From assembly GCA_002205965.3 (NCBI GenBank), contig NADL03000679.1, positions 620,001 through 684,000 on the forward strand: a stretch of DNA of 64,000 nucleotides, written 5' to 3'. The DNA is from Kappaphycus alvarezii (Eukaryota > Rhodophyta > Florideophyceae > Gigartinales > Solieriaceae). Position numbers and translations under genes: made by a program. Each line of letters begins with the position of its first letter. The stretch's first letter is position 1. This document shows, piece by piece, positions 25,154 to 37,000 of the stretch. The notes beneath the pieces are model-generated. The model was not told the DNA's origin. It saw nothing but the letters and a program-made list of their open reading frames with translations, and made no database searches.

Positions 25154-25590
25154 TGTTATACAGAAAAGGCTCGTGATAGAGCCAGCGCAGCATCTGTGAC
25201 GGCTCAGCAGGAATGCGTAGAAAATTTTTTGATATTAATCTAGTACAAAATGCTACTATAGCCACTAGATTGAATTTTTATGGTGGACTGGTTCTACACT
25301 GCACTGAACTGTACAGTACTTTCAAATACAGTGCAGACGGGATACAAAAAGTCTATGTAAGGGATTGTGTACCGAGTAGCGGAGCAAGTCCAAGAAAAAG
25401 AATCATCAGCCATCAGACAGAAGAAGTAAACACTTGTTCTTGCCGCAATAAGAATAAGCCAACCCGTCGAGCACAACGGTCAGTAGTTGTGTCAGACAAT
25501 GCAAGCTCGGGTTGTAGAGCTTACAGTAGACTTCCACCAGCAACCTTGCTGCATGCTATACGTGTCATACCTTTGGGCTGTGATACTACA
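25154..25590 (+). repeat. 3' LTR of the young Copia element
   Basis: It starts TGTTATACAG directly after the purine tract and ends ACTACA, followed by the TAAAG target duplication. It is near identical to the 5' LTR. Confidence 0.95.
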
Positions 25591-25699
25591 TAAAGAGATA
25601 TGGAGAAAATATATCTACAGTATAAAAATTCAGATGCACCATGTATTATTATTTCAAAATTTCTCCAAAATAAGTTCATTATGTTTTAATTTAATATTT

Positions 25700-25910
25700 T
25701 TTCCTCCCGCAGTACAGTATCCATGCCGCGACCTTTGCTATGGCCATCATATCGCGGGCCCCACTGCACGTGACCGATGTGGTCCATCCAGTTAGCTCGT
25801 AACTGAATAGTCGGTCAGTCGGTGTACACTCAAGATAAGTAAACAGAGTAAAAGATTCTCTCTTCTCACTACTCAAGTATACTCATGTTTCTGGAGTGTA
25901 CACTCACTGC
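25700..25910 (+). mobile_element. 3' end of a non-LTR retrotransposon (LINE) copy
   Basis: The segment from about 25735 to 25850 matches the reverse complement of 39050-39190 with roughly 85% identity by eye. Both share the last codons of the ORF (PSYR-x-PHCT then TGA, here near 25740-25771) and a 3' UTR with ACTGAATAGTCGGTCAGTC and CACTCAAGATAAGTAA. It is a severely 5'-truncated copy, as LINE insertions often are. Confidence 0.65.
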
Positions 25911-25918
25911 GATCAGAA

Positions 25919-26720
25919 TTGTACGACAAAATTAAGTATCTTGCCTTTGAACTGCCCAAGCCTGGACCCTCGTCGGCGTCCCAATCCGTTCCGGCTTACA
26001 TGAGTACTTTGAGGCCTGTTGCGGCACTCGCGACCGCCGTCACTAAATCGGCGACGCCCGGGTCCGGTTCCATATGCATCCAGTCTACGCCTTCGCCTGT
26101 CTCCTTGCCCTTCAAACTCTCGGATCCCTCCCACGCCTTTCCACCTGCTGAAGAGTTCGGCGACTTTCAGCGAGGCGCTGCACGGTTTCTCTCTCTCCGA
26201 CGACGCGTGGACCCAGGTTTCCCCCCTTCTCCCAAGATGGATAAGGGGTTGCTCTACTATCTCCGTTCGTCCACGGAGCTCCAGCTGCCAGCATGCGATT
26301 CTTCCCCCATGGAAAGAAAGCTTCTTTCACCAACCCGCGCTCCAAAGCCCTCCAGGGCGTTCGTTTCTGAGGGGAGCGCGCCTTCCCCGTCGTTAAAGGA
26401 CGGTAGAATCTCCGTGAGTTCCTCATCCGCGTCCCGGGCCGTTCATACTCCACCTCTCATGACTTTGTTTCCCTCGACCCCATCCTCCTTGCAGCCAACC
26501 CGCTGCGCAAATTTACCTACCTAAGAAGGGTGCTACGAGACGACACGGCCGAAGCCCACTGGCAAGACAAGTATTGCACTGCCGATGCCGTTCCATCGCA
26601 CCACTCGACCCGAGCCGCCCGTCTCCGCATTCGTGGCCAGGCATTTCGCCGTAGTCCGGGCGCCGCCTTCCTGACTCCCCACCCTGCTGCCGCGTCGGTC
26701 TCTAAGGCGCATTGACCCGT
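25919..26720 (+). pseudogene. LINE ORF2 remnant, region between RT and C-terminus
   Basis: Conflicting open frames cover this GC-rich stretch. Recognisable pieces are a VPAYMSTLRPVAALATAV-like segment near 26000-26045, similar to the 'AAYLASL..C..L' region that follows the RT in R2/LINE-like proteins of protists, and a RIRGQAFRRSPGAAFLTPHP-like segment near 26630-26690, which resembles the 'A-R-L-..-S-..-GAWL-x-x-x-P' region further downstream. Frames change several times. Taken with the RT and C-terminal pieces near 39-40 kb, it is most likely a remnant of the same LINE family. A host gene is unlikely. Confidence 0.45.
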
Positions 26721-26769
26721 CATGCTACCACGACATAGGCACCAGCACCTCGCAACGCTATCGCCCCCA

Positions 26770-27400
26770 GCTTATGCGCGTTTCCATGATGGTGCGATCG
26801 TCCGCATTCCACTGCGCATGTCGATTTTCGTCAGGACGCTAATGCCATTGACACTGCTCTCGGGGCTGACGAGGGTCCGTGGCCAGCAAATAGAACCATC
26901 GGGAGGGGTCCGTTCCGGGCCTGCGGCAGTTGCGTGTAATCGGTGTGACGGCGGCGTCCGTAACGCGTCGGGGTGGAGGGCGGCTGTCTTCTGGAAGTGG
27001 AGCAATAAAGCGAGGCGGAGCAGGGTGGAGGATGGGGAGCTGTGCGATTGTACCAGGGTGACTGACATGAGCCAACGGGGCATCATGAAGGGAGCGCACG
27101 GCCTTGGCATAGCGAGCATCAGCGCAAAAGTGATAACGGGTGGGCAGGGCTGGAGGGAGGCAGAGAGCCAGTGTTGGTCCAGTATGGGCGCGCCGGAGGC
27201 GATCGCGCAGCGCGGCCCGCTGGCCCTTCTCATGCTACAAGCCTTTCTCCCCACGCAAGTTGCAACGCATAATCTCCTGTCTTTGGTTCGAGACGGGCGG
27301 TGGGTAGAGGATATACTCACTTGCGAGCGTAGGAGAGGGTGGCGGGGTCAGCGTCGGTCGGTTGGCCAATGAGGTTTTTTGCTGCAGGGGGGGATTGCGC
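26770..27400 (-). pseudogene. LINE ORF2 remnant, region upstream of RT (opposite strand)
   Basis: On the - strand a segment near 27100-26950 reads KAVRSLHDAPLAHVSHPG followed by LPILHPAPP. This resembles the helical 'RA-x-x-L-x-..-LA-..-T-..-L-x-x-LHP' stretch just before the RT in LINE-like proteins with long N-termini. The frames are interrupted. It faces the remnant at 25919-26720, so at least one inversion or two separate insertions are implied. The assignment is tentative. Confidence 0.35.
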
Positions 27401-28557
27401 TGTAGGGAGGCTCATGAGCTGAGGACCAATGGGATGCGTGATGCGTGGAAGCTGCGCCGAGTCGAGGGGAGCGTAGTTGTAGCGGAGGCAGGATGCGGAG
27501 GAGGATGCGAGGCGATAGCTGCGTAGGACGCAGTTATGGGGGCTAAAGGCGGCAACGGGCGGGCCGGTGCGGGCGGAGAAGGCGGGGAGTTGGTGCGTGC
27601 CGAGGTGAAGGGAGGATTGGGGCGGGTGGTTGGTGGGGGTTTGGGGAACTGGTTGATCAAGATACTGTGGTGCTTGTGTTTTGCAGTATTCCGTATTATT
27701 ATTGAGAAAATACCAAAAAAATTAATCAATTGATGACATGGGCCTCGTCGAATACGCGAGAGTGTGCACCTGCTGACTGACTATTTAGTTTACTGCGGAG
27801 CAAAGTGGATGTACGGTACTTGCATTTTGCGCACGTCTCGCGAGGCATTTGCGCGTGCTACAGTGTGGTACCAGATTCGGCCTAAGGCGGAACAAGTGGC
27901 AAAGTGTGCAGCTGCAATGACTGCCAACGATCGTCTTGACTGAAGCCATTGTATTTTCGTGTTTTAACTTGAGACCAAAGGTTATAGAACAGAACTGCAA
28001 TGCTGCCACTTTTTGTATTGACTGACTATTCTCAACCTTGATCAAATACTGTGTATACTGTAGCTGTACTGTACAAGATTATATGAGGCAGGTTGCCGGG
28101 TTGCTCTCGGCTTGCCTATTTTGGAGCGCGACTGGTACTTTCAAGGATAAACAATTAATGTTTGGTCAGACCGTAATCTCACCGCCCCAGGCGGGATATA
28201 ACAGTACTTTCCAGCATACCGCGCCCCACATTAACCAGTGCATCAGGACAAGACAGGAGCCTGCATGAGATAACAGAAAAATATTTTACGGAAAGGTGAT
28301 GTCTTTCCATAGAGAGATCATGCAATCATATAATCACCGTATTTCTTTAGTCCGCAGCAAACTCGAGAGCACAGATTTGACCCAGACACTTCTTTCTGAC
28401 TACCCACCTATTTTACACTTTTACGGAACAGCACCAGACCACAAACCACTGCCCAATCCCTCTAATTCTGCCCTCAGTGACAAACAGCAAACTGCCGTCC
28501 CTCCAACCTAAAACCCAAGCGTTCATTCCTCCCGCACAAAACAAAATCCACATCGCC
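27401..28557. other. Intergenic stretch upstream of panB
   Basis: The first 300 bases are GC-rich with proline/glycine-coding low-complexity frames that I do not accept as genes. A TGACTGACTATT sequence occurs twice (near 27774 and 28019). CTGTACTGTACA at 28062-28073 is a copy of the dispersed palindromic motif. The last 100 bases before the panB start are C/A-rich, a plausible leader or promoter. Confidence 0.5.
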
Positions 28558-29579
28558 ATGACCATTCTTTCAACTCTTCGCACCCACCATGTCCTCCCAG
28601 CCCTCATCTCCCGTCGACTTTGCACAAAATCCATTCCCCTCGCAAAACTCTCCGCACCCTCCGCACAGCGTACACACGCGGCGAACCGCTAACCATGCTC
28701 ACGGCCTACGACTACCCCTCCGGATTACACGCCGACCTCGCCGGCGTCGACATGGTACTCGTCGGCGATTCACTGGGCATGGTTGTCCTTGGCCAGCGTA
28801 CCACACAGTCCGTTACCGTTGACCAAATGGTACACCATGCGGCCGCTACCCGTCGTGGCGTATCGTCCGCGATGTTGGTCGTCGATATGCCGTTTGGAAG
28901 TTATGAAACTGGTTGCACCAGGCTGTTCATACGGCAATGAGGTTGGTGAAGGAGGCTGGTGCAGATGCTGTGAAATTGGAGGGCGGTGTTTCACGTAGCA
29001 GCATTATTCGCGCTATTGCTGACGCGGGTATTGCAGTTATGGGGCATATCGGCTTGCAGCCGCAGGCGGTGTCCAGACTCGGTGGCTTTCGTAGTATGGG
29101 TCGCTCGAAAGAAGAAGCTAGTGACATATTGGATGATGCTCACGCTGTGGAGGAAAGTGGTGCGTTTTCTATGGTTGTCGAATGTGTACCTGGTAGATTG
29201 GCGGGGTCATATCGAGGACGGTTCAAATTCCTACTATAGGGATTGGGAGTGGCGTTGAGTGTGACGGCCAGGTGCTTGTTTACCATGACATGTTGGGCAT
29301 CTTGAGTCATCCTCATCATGCCAAGGTTGCACCCAAGTTTTCAAAGATGTTTGCAGAGCTTGGTCCCAGCATTTGTCATGCTATTGGGGATTATTGTCGC
29401 CAAGTCAAGGAGAGAGAGTTTCCGAGTGAACACTACTCCCCGTACACGATTGGCGACGAGGAATTTGAAAGTTTTGCATGGAGGCAGAGGAAAAATACGG
29501 AGACGCATTTCGGCAGCATGACGGAAGGCGGCGACGGAGTGACACCCAAGGAAACTCCAAGGATTTCTCTGTCTACTAG
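28558..29579 (+). CDS. panB: 3-methyl-2-oxobutanoate (ketopantoate) hydroxymethyltransferase, probably mitochondrial
   Basis: PanB transfers a hydroxymethyl group from 5,10-methylene-tetrahydrofolate to alpha-ketoisovalerate, the first committed step of pantothenate synthesis. Motifs seen in order: LTAYDYPSG (near 28700), [16 protein letters not shown] (28747-28795), the Mg-binding VGDS and the DMPFGSYE block (near 28885-28910), [18 protein letters not shown] (28935-28985), [13 protein letters not shown] (near 29030-29065), VVECVP (near 29175), and after a shift the [24 protein letters not shown] region (29230-29295). The C-terminus reads [11 protein letters not shown] and stops at 29577-29579. 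The Arg/Ser/Leu-rich N-terminus from ATG 28558 (RRLCTKS) looks like a mitochondrial presequence. Four one-base shifts are needed (near 28640, 28915, 29205 and 29478), at least two in G or C runs. The gene converges with AGM1, leaving about 70 bases. Confidence 0.88.
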
Positions 29580-29652
29580 GGCGTTGAGCAGTCACGGCTG
29601 CACACACCTCAAAGTTGCCGAGGCCGCAATGTCACAAGCTGGTGCCGGTCAT

Positions 29653-31237
29653 TCACAAACGCTCACCAATACCACCGCAAAAGTCGTACACAGCACGGCC
29701 AATCTCAGTCGCCATCTCTTTTGCACGATCGACACATCCCGCAGAGGTCTCCGCGTATACTCTCACCACATCCTCTGTTCCACTTGGCCTGACAAAGGCC
29801 CTACAGCCTTCGGCTGCGGTAACATTGGCGATGGCCTCCCTTAGCTTGAGAGGCTGTTTGACCAAGCGGTCGCAATCTTCTGTCTCAACGACGCCCTTGT
29901 CAGCGACCCTGACTACAAGATTCCAGCTATACCTCTCGTCGTACAATTGGATCCACTCATCAAATCCCATGTCCTCCACTGCCAAAATAGCAAGGACCAA
30001 CAACAAGTCGGCAACGCCGTCGCCACAGCCTGGTTTGCCAACTCACTCACGGCCGTCAACATCTCCATACTCATCCTCTGCTCGCTCTCCGCTGCATCCT
30101 CTCCCAGTTTTTCCAGCTCCTCCTTAATCACATTCAAGGCTTTGTCCGCAAACAAAACAGTGCCATGACCATTCGGCTCCCAATACACACCAATGTCAAA
30201 GTCTTTGATAGCCCTCTCCAGATGCTTGACACCTGTTTTTGCAACGACGACATCGACACCTTCCAAGCGTTGCAAGAATTCTGTGGCACTGCCATTCGAG
30301 TAAGCGGTTTGGGCGACGCCGACAGTAAGTTGAATGGCAGCTTTTTTCAACAACGCGGCGACAAACTTGCATACCAAGGTTGCAAAGCGATCGCCGTCAG
30401 CCATTTCGACGGCCCCTCCTTTGTCGCGATATATAACCAAGCGATCCGCATCTCCATCCAAGCTGGCCCACACTTCACTGACAACGTCGGGGCCGTAAAT
30501 AGTAGGCATGATCCTTTTCTTCTGGACGAAATCAGCACCGCAGCGATCATTGAGCTGGCCGTCGCGTGGACAATTGAGGATTTTGAAGCCCTTTGATACG
30601 AGAGGCGACGATATTCATAGCGGTGGCGCCGACACCGTTGGCGCAGTCGACGGCGATGGAAGAAATCTTACCCTCCTCTTGCCAACCAGCTTTTGATATG
30701 CGACTTGGAGCAGTTGGTAATAGTCTGGAATGTCGCATGGTTGACCCCTGTCTCTTGCCCTCAAGGCAAAATGAAGCTGGGGGGTAGTGACACAACCCAG
30801 CTCTATGACGCGACCGTCTGCGGCGTCAACGCCAGCCTTGACCAACTTGACAAGCTCGGGGCGCTCTCTCTTGTATCCCAGCCGATGACGACAAGTCCAC
30901 CTTGTTCGATTTGGACCAAATTTTGTAAGCACTTTAATGGATCTGTCATAGCGTTGACAAACGGGGTAGCGACTCGTTCCCATTCGATATTTAACATGGT
31001 ACCGTCGGGTTCGACCAACTTTAAGCCGTTATCGGAAGCTGGATTGTGGGATGCGGTAACCATGATGCCGACGGCGCGACGGTTTAGGGATACGGAGCGT
31101 AAAGCGGCGAGTGCGCCACACCTAAAGACGGCGGCATGGAGGGTTTGTGCGGGACCACGAAAGCCGGCGGTACCATAGGACAATGGGGTTGGGGGTGTGT
31201 GTTGAAGGAGACGAGATTGGAGGGATTGGTAGGTCAT
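29653..31237 (-). CDS. PGM3: Phosphoacetylglucosamine mutase (AGM1/PGM3 family)
   Basis: The enzyme interconverts GlcNAc-6-P and GlcNAc-1-P in the cytosol for UDP-GlcNAc synthesis. Motifs on the - strand in order: LSYGTAGFRG near the N-terminus; VGIMVTASHNPASDNGLKLV, the active-site phosphoserine loop (near 31080-31015); VVIGWDTRES (near 30895); VTTPQLH (near 30790); AVDCANGVGA (near 30655); ASLDGDADRLVIY, the metal-binding loop (near 30465-30425); KTGVKHLERAIKDFDIGVYWEPNGHGTVLF, the sugar-binding loop (near 30220-30160, here WEPNGHG); and AFVRPSGTEDVVRVYAE, the phosphate-binding end (near 29770-29725). Length, about 525 codons, suits the family. One-base shifts near 30860, 30690, 30600 and 30035 break the frame, mostly at G runs. 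Confidence 0.92.
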
Positions 31238-31569
31238 GGGGAGGGAGGGTGTTTAGGGCAAGACTGGGGAGGGATATGTTGTATGTTGTGAGGATACGGG
31301 GGAAGAGGAGTGAGGAGGGTCAAGGAGGACGGGGAATGTGAATGTGAATGTGAATGTGGTTGGCGTCAGATTGGACAGTGGCAACAATGGTCCAACCCTG
31401 GCATGGCCACGCCACAATGCAGTACAGTACTGGACGGTAGTTTCATACTGTACTGTACAGTACTGTAGTGCAGTGTGGCGAGGCGAGGGCGGTGCATCCG
31501 ATTTGTAAGACTTAAGCAACTCATCACCTGCTTATCTCCAAAGACTTGCCGCTGACCAAGGTAGGTCAT
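31238..31569. promoter_or_regulatory. Intergenic region of AGM1 with GTACTGTAC palindrome cluster
   Basis: This gap lies directly upstream of the AGM1 start and downstream of the aminotransferase. At 31421-31478 it contains a cluster of overlapping CAGTACAGTAC and TACTGTACTGTACAGTACTGTA palindromic copies, the densest in the window. A short GTGAAT hexamer repeat is at 31339-31359. I take it as the probable AGM1 promoter region. This is inference only. Confidence 0.45.
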
Positions 31570-32663
31570 TTACTCTATCAGGACTTCCTTGTGTGCTTCT
31601 GCCGCTCCAAACTCTGCCTCCCACGCTCCAAACAACACCTTTTGATACTTGATATCTCTCACACCCACGCGAATCCACGTCTCAATACCCCTACCATAGC
31701 TCTCACAAGCCCTCACAGGACATCCAACTCCCTCTGCCACCTCCACCACCCTCCTCCAATTATCCCCACCCGCACAAATAACCAAGGTATCCATCCTGGC
31801 ACATGATCCCCAACCTGCCAACCCATGCGTTGACACCCCTCCACCAAAGCCTTCCTCCACTCCCTCACACACTCCCAAGTCCTTCTCATATACATCACAT
31901 CCCTCACCGCGGCCTCACAAAACTGCAACGCACACACATTCACCCCCACGGCGTCTGCACCCGTTTCATCTCCATCACCCAATCCTTGCCTGCCGCCAAA
32001 CTCCCCAACCTCAGACCAGGGCAACTCCAAATCTTGGTCCAACTCTGCACCACCACCACCCGTTCCGGAAACTCACTCACCAACTCCAACGCACTCTCCT
32101 CCCTCCAACTAGGCCCCAAAAACGGCAAGAACGATTCATCAATCAAATAAACGCCCCCTCCACCCCTCACCCGCTCCCTCAACTCCTCCAATGACATATA
32201 CTCCCCAGTTGGCGAATTCGGCCTTATCACAACACTAACCCCCACTTGACACCCCTCCCCTTCCTCCCAACTCTGCAACACCCTCCTCCCCGCAGCACGC
32301 GCCGCACGATGATATTCCATATAACTCGCCACAAAAGGGCCAGGTCGGAACGGTCCGGGCGGTAACACACGCATCGCAAGGTCGATTAATTCGGATGCCC
32401 GTTGCCAAGAATGACTTGGGATTTCGGAAAGTTGATAAACGAGGATAGCGCGGATAATGCGGGCTCGTTGTCACAGGGTGGGTAATGGTCGATGTGTTGG
32501 AGTGCAGCTTGAGCGGCTGTTAATGCTTTGGAGGGCGGCCCTAGACCGTTGGTGGTCACGAAAAGTCGCATTGGAAGTTGGAGAGGTGACGCCAGGATTG
32601 CCCGCCGTGTGGCTCTTGCGTCGTTGTGTCCCAGTGTTGCATTGTGGTTGGTGTGGATGGCAT
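31570..32663 (-). CDS. PLP-dependent class I/II aminotransferase, HisC/CobD-like
   Basis: The protein is a fold-type I PLP enzyme resembling histidinol-phosphate aminotransferase and the related CobD threonine-phosphate decarboxylase. From ATG near 32663 it shows EPHGGQSW (the N-terminal substrate motif), TTNGLGPPSKAL, VILGNG, RPNSPTGEYMSLEEL, YLIDESFLPFLG (PLP-anchoring Asp region), QSWTKIWSCPGLRLGSL with the Schiff-base Lys in SWTK, TPWGVNVCALQF, and a C-terminal GRGIETWIRVGVRD phosphate-binding Arg block. About 360 residues is the usual family length. SWTKIWSCPGLRLG is closer to the CobD-like branch than to canonical HisC, so the exact substrate is open. With HisD at 58.4 kb, a histidine role is plausible. 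One-base shifts near 32565, 32393 and 31800 break the frame; the one at 32393 lies in a G run. Confidence 0.82.
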
Positions 32664-33985
32664 GATTGGTGCGTAGTGGGGCGGTGGGGTCGGGGTGTGT
32701 GGTTTGCAGTGTTGACGTAAATGGACAGTGGCCGAGTGGACGTATTGTAAAGGCTGCGTGGATGAAGAGGTGGCTTATATAGTATTTCGATTCAAGTGGA
32801 TATAGTTAAAAAGTTGCGATTTATGTAGATTTCGGATCATAAAGATTGAGCAATTGAACCCAAACCTGTAATCCAAAAGTGGAGTGTACAGAGCGGCGAT
32901 AGAGCGTGGTGGAGGCATCGACTGTGTGGCACTGGATCATACTAAAATTAGGCGCCTTACTAGCCCTCCTGACGGGGCTTTTGCTCCTGCACTGCGCAGT
33001 GCTCACCACAGGTATTGCTTACCGTCCCGCAATCGCCCCATTTCCCCTGCCGTAATACAACGGCCCCACTTGGACGACAACCTCGGCATTGTACATGTTA
33101 TTTACACTCAGCATCGGTACTGACACCAGCACCAACGCAGATTGGACGATGAGTGGAGGATGCTCGGCGAAATCGTGTCATATCGTACAGTACAGTAACC
33201 CATACCGATATAGTATCTCCATTGCGTTTGTTTTTCAAACAACCGCAGGCATCAGCCATGCTCATTCTGTTCTGTCGTTGCTCCTGGGACAAAACGTAAC
33301 TCTCCACCGGGCTGCAGCGCGAGTGGCCACGAGTCGTTCAACCCTGGATCCGGAGGTCCTGCCCGTGAGGCACGCCTCAGGAAACGATCCGCGAGTAGAT
33401 TGTAAGCGAGTTTGAGATTGCTGCGGCGCTTGCCCGCAAATCACTGCACGGGCTTCATCTCGCGAAAGGCGGTAACGACATGGCCCTTTGGGCGGACTGC
33501 TGTTCACTCTATGGCTTAGTATGTGATTTGGCGTTGGGAAGGTCTGTCAGGGTATGAAGACTCGCGGTCCGCTTTTTGTGGTATTGTATTGTGCCATTCT
33601 CGTTGCATCCGTTGTGTCTGGGGCATGGGCATTCCCGTTCAACGTGAATAGCTTGAACGTGTTTCGAGTGGAACCGCTCTATTCAGGCAACGGCATCTCA
33701 TTCGACGCTGTCGCCTTTGAGCATAGCTCCTGAGAGAGGGAACCGGTCGTTTGTTCAATCTTTTGGCTGTCCAAGTCAACTGTAATGCAGACAAATGGCC
33801 GAAATTCATTTGTGCCCACCATTTGTCAGGAGTCAAATAAATGTTTCACCACACGATTCGATTGACTTTGCAATTCCTCAAATCTCGACGTTCCCTCACC
33901 AGTTGCGTAGAGACTACAGTACTGTGGGGTACTGTGGTACTGTACCTAGCAAACCCCATGCAGCACCTGATGCCATGCTTCAAAA
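32664..33985. other. Stretch without a recognisable gene
   Basis: Open frames here, including about 80 codons on the - strand at 33262-33507, show no domain I recognise. GTACAGTACAGTAAC at 33186-33200 and a CTACAGTACTGTGGGGTACTGTGGTACTGTACC run at about 33916-33949 are copies of the dispersed motif. Confidence 0.5.
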
Positions 33986-34086
33986 TGACGAAGGAACCAA
34001 GACAGCCTGTCCTCAAAGCAATATAAAAAGCCGCCGTCGATTCTAGCGTAAGAAAAGTAAAGAGGTCATCGGTCATCGTTCCGTCA
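33986..34086 (+). repeat. 5' short LTR (about 101 bp) of the Copia fossil
   Basis: It shares with 38325-38480 the start TGACGAAGGAACCAAG, the block GACAGCCTGTCCTCAAAGC, a TATA-like ATATAAAAAG, and the end CGGTCATCGTTCCGTCA. It is about 55 bases shorter than the 3' copy. It is unusually short for an LTR. Confidence 0.82.
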
Positions 34087-37000
34087 GGTTATGGGCAACA
34101 TCGCAACCACTGCCACCTAACTCACCGATCCTCACCGTTCACAGCGTGACACACTGTCCCACACCGCCTCTCCCTCCTGGATCCCCCAACAAGGCTTACC
34201 GCCTCCTCCCGCAGCAGGCGCGCCGCCCAAAGAGCCGCTAACGCCCCATTTACAGAGCTCAAGCAAGAACTTCTCCGCCTCACCAAACTCCGAGCAACCG
34301 AACCAGATCCCCCGTATCACCAATCCCACAAGAAGACAAGCAAAATGCAAAGTTTACCGATACCCAAGATTGCCAAGCTGGATCGTGCCAACTTTGCCCC
34401 CTGGCTGATCTCGATCCAAGCAGCAGCAGCATCTCTCCAGGTGAGAGAACATGTGAAACAAGACCCCGATCCGCCAATAGACCCGGCACAACTCCAGCAT
34501 TCAAGATCGCCGAGAAATTCTGCTTGGAGCGCTCATGGATTCCATCCCCAGTGACATAGCCAACCTGGTCATACAGATTGACATCGTCCCACGCCCCACC
34601 ATCTAATCAATGCTGGCCGCAAAATACCCGGACATAGCAGACCCCCAGACAACAGTTTCCTTCCTCATCGAAGGATTCCGCCACAACCCAAGACTTTCAC
34701 ACATCGGCCTCCAAATGATCACCAGCAAGCCCATCGACACAAAGATCTTCGTCCACAAATTCAACGAGTACAGCACATTCATCCCAAGTGCTACTGCAGG
34801 TCCGAGCCATATCAGCCATCCTCTATCTGTGGGCACCCACCCAGACATGCTAGCAGACATACTCAGGCAACTTAAGGAGCTCCGCCAAGACACCATACCT
34901 CATCCCCACAAGAATTTCAAACCATGCCAACACCACATCTCACTCGGCTTCGCGAACCGCGCCACTTCGACGAGCGCTGCCGCGACCCAACCACCCGCGA
35001 AACAAAAAAGCCAAAACAAGTGCCAAGGAAGCGAGCGTCAACTACTCGCAGCTCGCCAGGGAGATCCACTAGCTCATGACCGAAAGCGACGACGACAACA
35101 TGCACACGGATAACGACACTGAAAGTAAGTTCTACTACTTGGACTCCGAGGCACACCCAACTCTGCTCACAAAACCCACTCCCACAAAAAATCCATCCCC
35201 CGACCTGTTCTCACCTCAGTCGCCACTAATCATTACTCAATATGCACACATGCCGGCCCCTCAATCATTCAGCCCACGCAGAGTAAGCCTCTCCGTCTAT
35301 TCGCCCTCTCCAACCCATCCCTACAGCACAATCTCCTCTCTGTGCGTTCCATTACCAAGCGTTACGGCCCCGTCCTCTTCGAACCGGACATAGCCTTCCT
35401 CACCCAACGACGCGGCCATTACCCCCCGAGAATCATCGCCAAGGCACCGTGGAATAAGGAACTCCAAGGCTACATACTCCATGAAGAACCTGCGAATGCC
35501 AAGATAGTCAACATTCAAAACACCTAAGCCGTAAATCGAAACCACGAACAACCGCACCACAGCGTGCTCCGATAGCCAAATCGAAACCCACTCCTCCAAC
35601 AACACAGAAAAAGGCCACAACCACACAACACAAACCACGCAGACTCATCAGCACAAACCAGCCCCACCCGCAAGGCCCTCGAACCCGGCCCTACTGCCAA
35701 GAAAACCAAACACGCGATTAGCCAAAGAAATCCACCATTGGCACCTAACCCTCAACCATGCCCCCCCTCGAGCACTTCAACAAATGGCCAAAGAAAAGAC
35801 CATACCAACCTACCCCCATACTCAAAGAACCCCCACCCAGGATCACCTGCACCCCTGCCGCAATGCGAAACTAACAAAAGCCCCCATCGACACAACAAAA
35901 ACATTACGCCGTCGGCAGCTACACCAGCTCGGACACGTGTGGCCCAATCCACCCAACCTCCAAGCACGGCAGCAAGCACTTCCTCACGTTCATCGATGCA
36001 GAGAGCCGCTACCTACATGTATACTTCCTGGCTGCACGCCACCAAGTTGGCTGGTTCACACGCCTCCACATAGCACACCTCCGCACCAATAAGGGCTCGC
36101 TGCCCCAAAAGTTCGCGTCGACAATGCAAAAGAGTTTACAACCAAAGAGATCAAAGATTTCCTCAGCACACAGGGCACCCAACTCAAAGCCAGAACGCCA
36201 TACCAGCCCCAAGAAAACAGCCGGGCCGAACGAATCAATCTAACACTGCTCAACACCACAAGGGCAGCCCTCTCAACAGTCAAACTCCCCGACCAATTCT
36301 GGGAGGACGCCCTCCAAGATGCGACGCACAAGTACAACATTATGCGACACTCCTCCACGAACAAGGCTCCCTACACCCTCTGGCACGGCAACCCACCACC
36401 CCGCATGAAACTACACATCTTCGGTCAACTCGGACACATCCCCATCCACAAACCAAAAACCAAACTAGAACCCAGAGCCCAACTGGTCCGCTATATGTGT
36501 CCGATAGATGAGAATATCATAAGAGTTTGGAACCCGCAAACAAACTCATACCACAGTGCCCGAGCGGCCGATTTCCGGCTGTGCGACCCCCAACAGGACC
36601 CCTATATCACGACATCAGTTGCACTAGCCACTACACCACAGCGACTTCCAGACCCCCGCAAACAACGGCCCAGGCCCGCACATATGCCGACGCTAACCAA
36701 TGGGCCCGCGCTCACGACAAGGAACTGGACACACTGGAAAGGGAGCAAACATTCAGATGGGTTCACAACAGCAAAATCCCAAGATCGGCCAGAATCATAC
36801 CACTCAAGATGTCCTACCGTTACAAGCATGGACCGCACCTAGACATCGAGCGAAAAGCGCGCTGCTCGGTCCGAGGAGATCGAATGCAGCCATAAATTCA
36901 CTACGACCCCAACCACACCTCCTCTTACATGGCAGAGAAAATCACTGTCAGGCTCATCCTCGCCATCGCCGCCCACCACCAATGGCACCTCAGCCATTTC

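Larger units (their letters stand above)
19846..25590 (+). mobile_element. Young Copia-type LTR retrotransposon with two LTRs and target duplication
   Basis: The element starts with TGTTATACAG and ends with ACTACA, and is flanked by the 5-base direct repeat TAAAG (19841-19845 and 25591-25595). Parts in order are gag (about 20470-21650), a CCHC zinc knuckle near 21664-21720, a protease-like segment near 22110-22400, integrase (about 22430-23350), reverse transcriptase (about 23640-24560) and RNase H (about 24580-25120). This is the Copia order. A purine-rich tract (GAAAGGGCGGGAA) lies just before the 3' LTR. The LTRs differ at only about two positions, so the insertion is young. The internal region is nevertheless broken, in roughly eight places. 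The RNase H end resembles the scrap at 8051-8392. Confidence 0.93.

Noticed and set aside
26722-27372. A 216-codon + strand ORF
   Set aside because: It is GC-rich and lacks any domain, and the opposite strand shows a better LINE-like match.
29272-29844. panB reading frame continuing to 29844
   Set aside because: The family-like C-terminus (AEEKYGDAF) lies in another frame that ends at 29579, and the longer frame runs antisense through AGM1.
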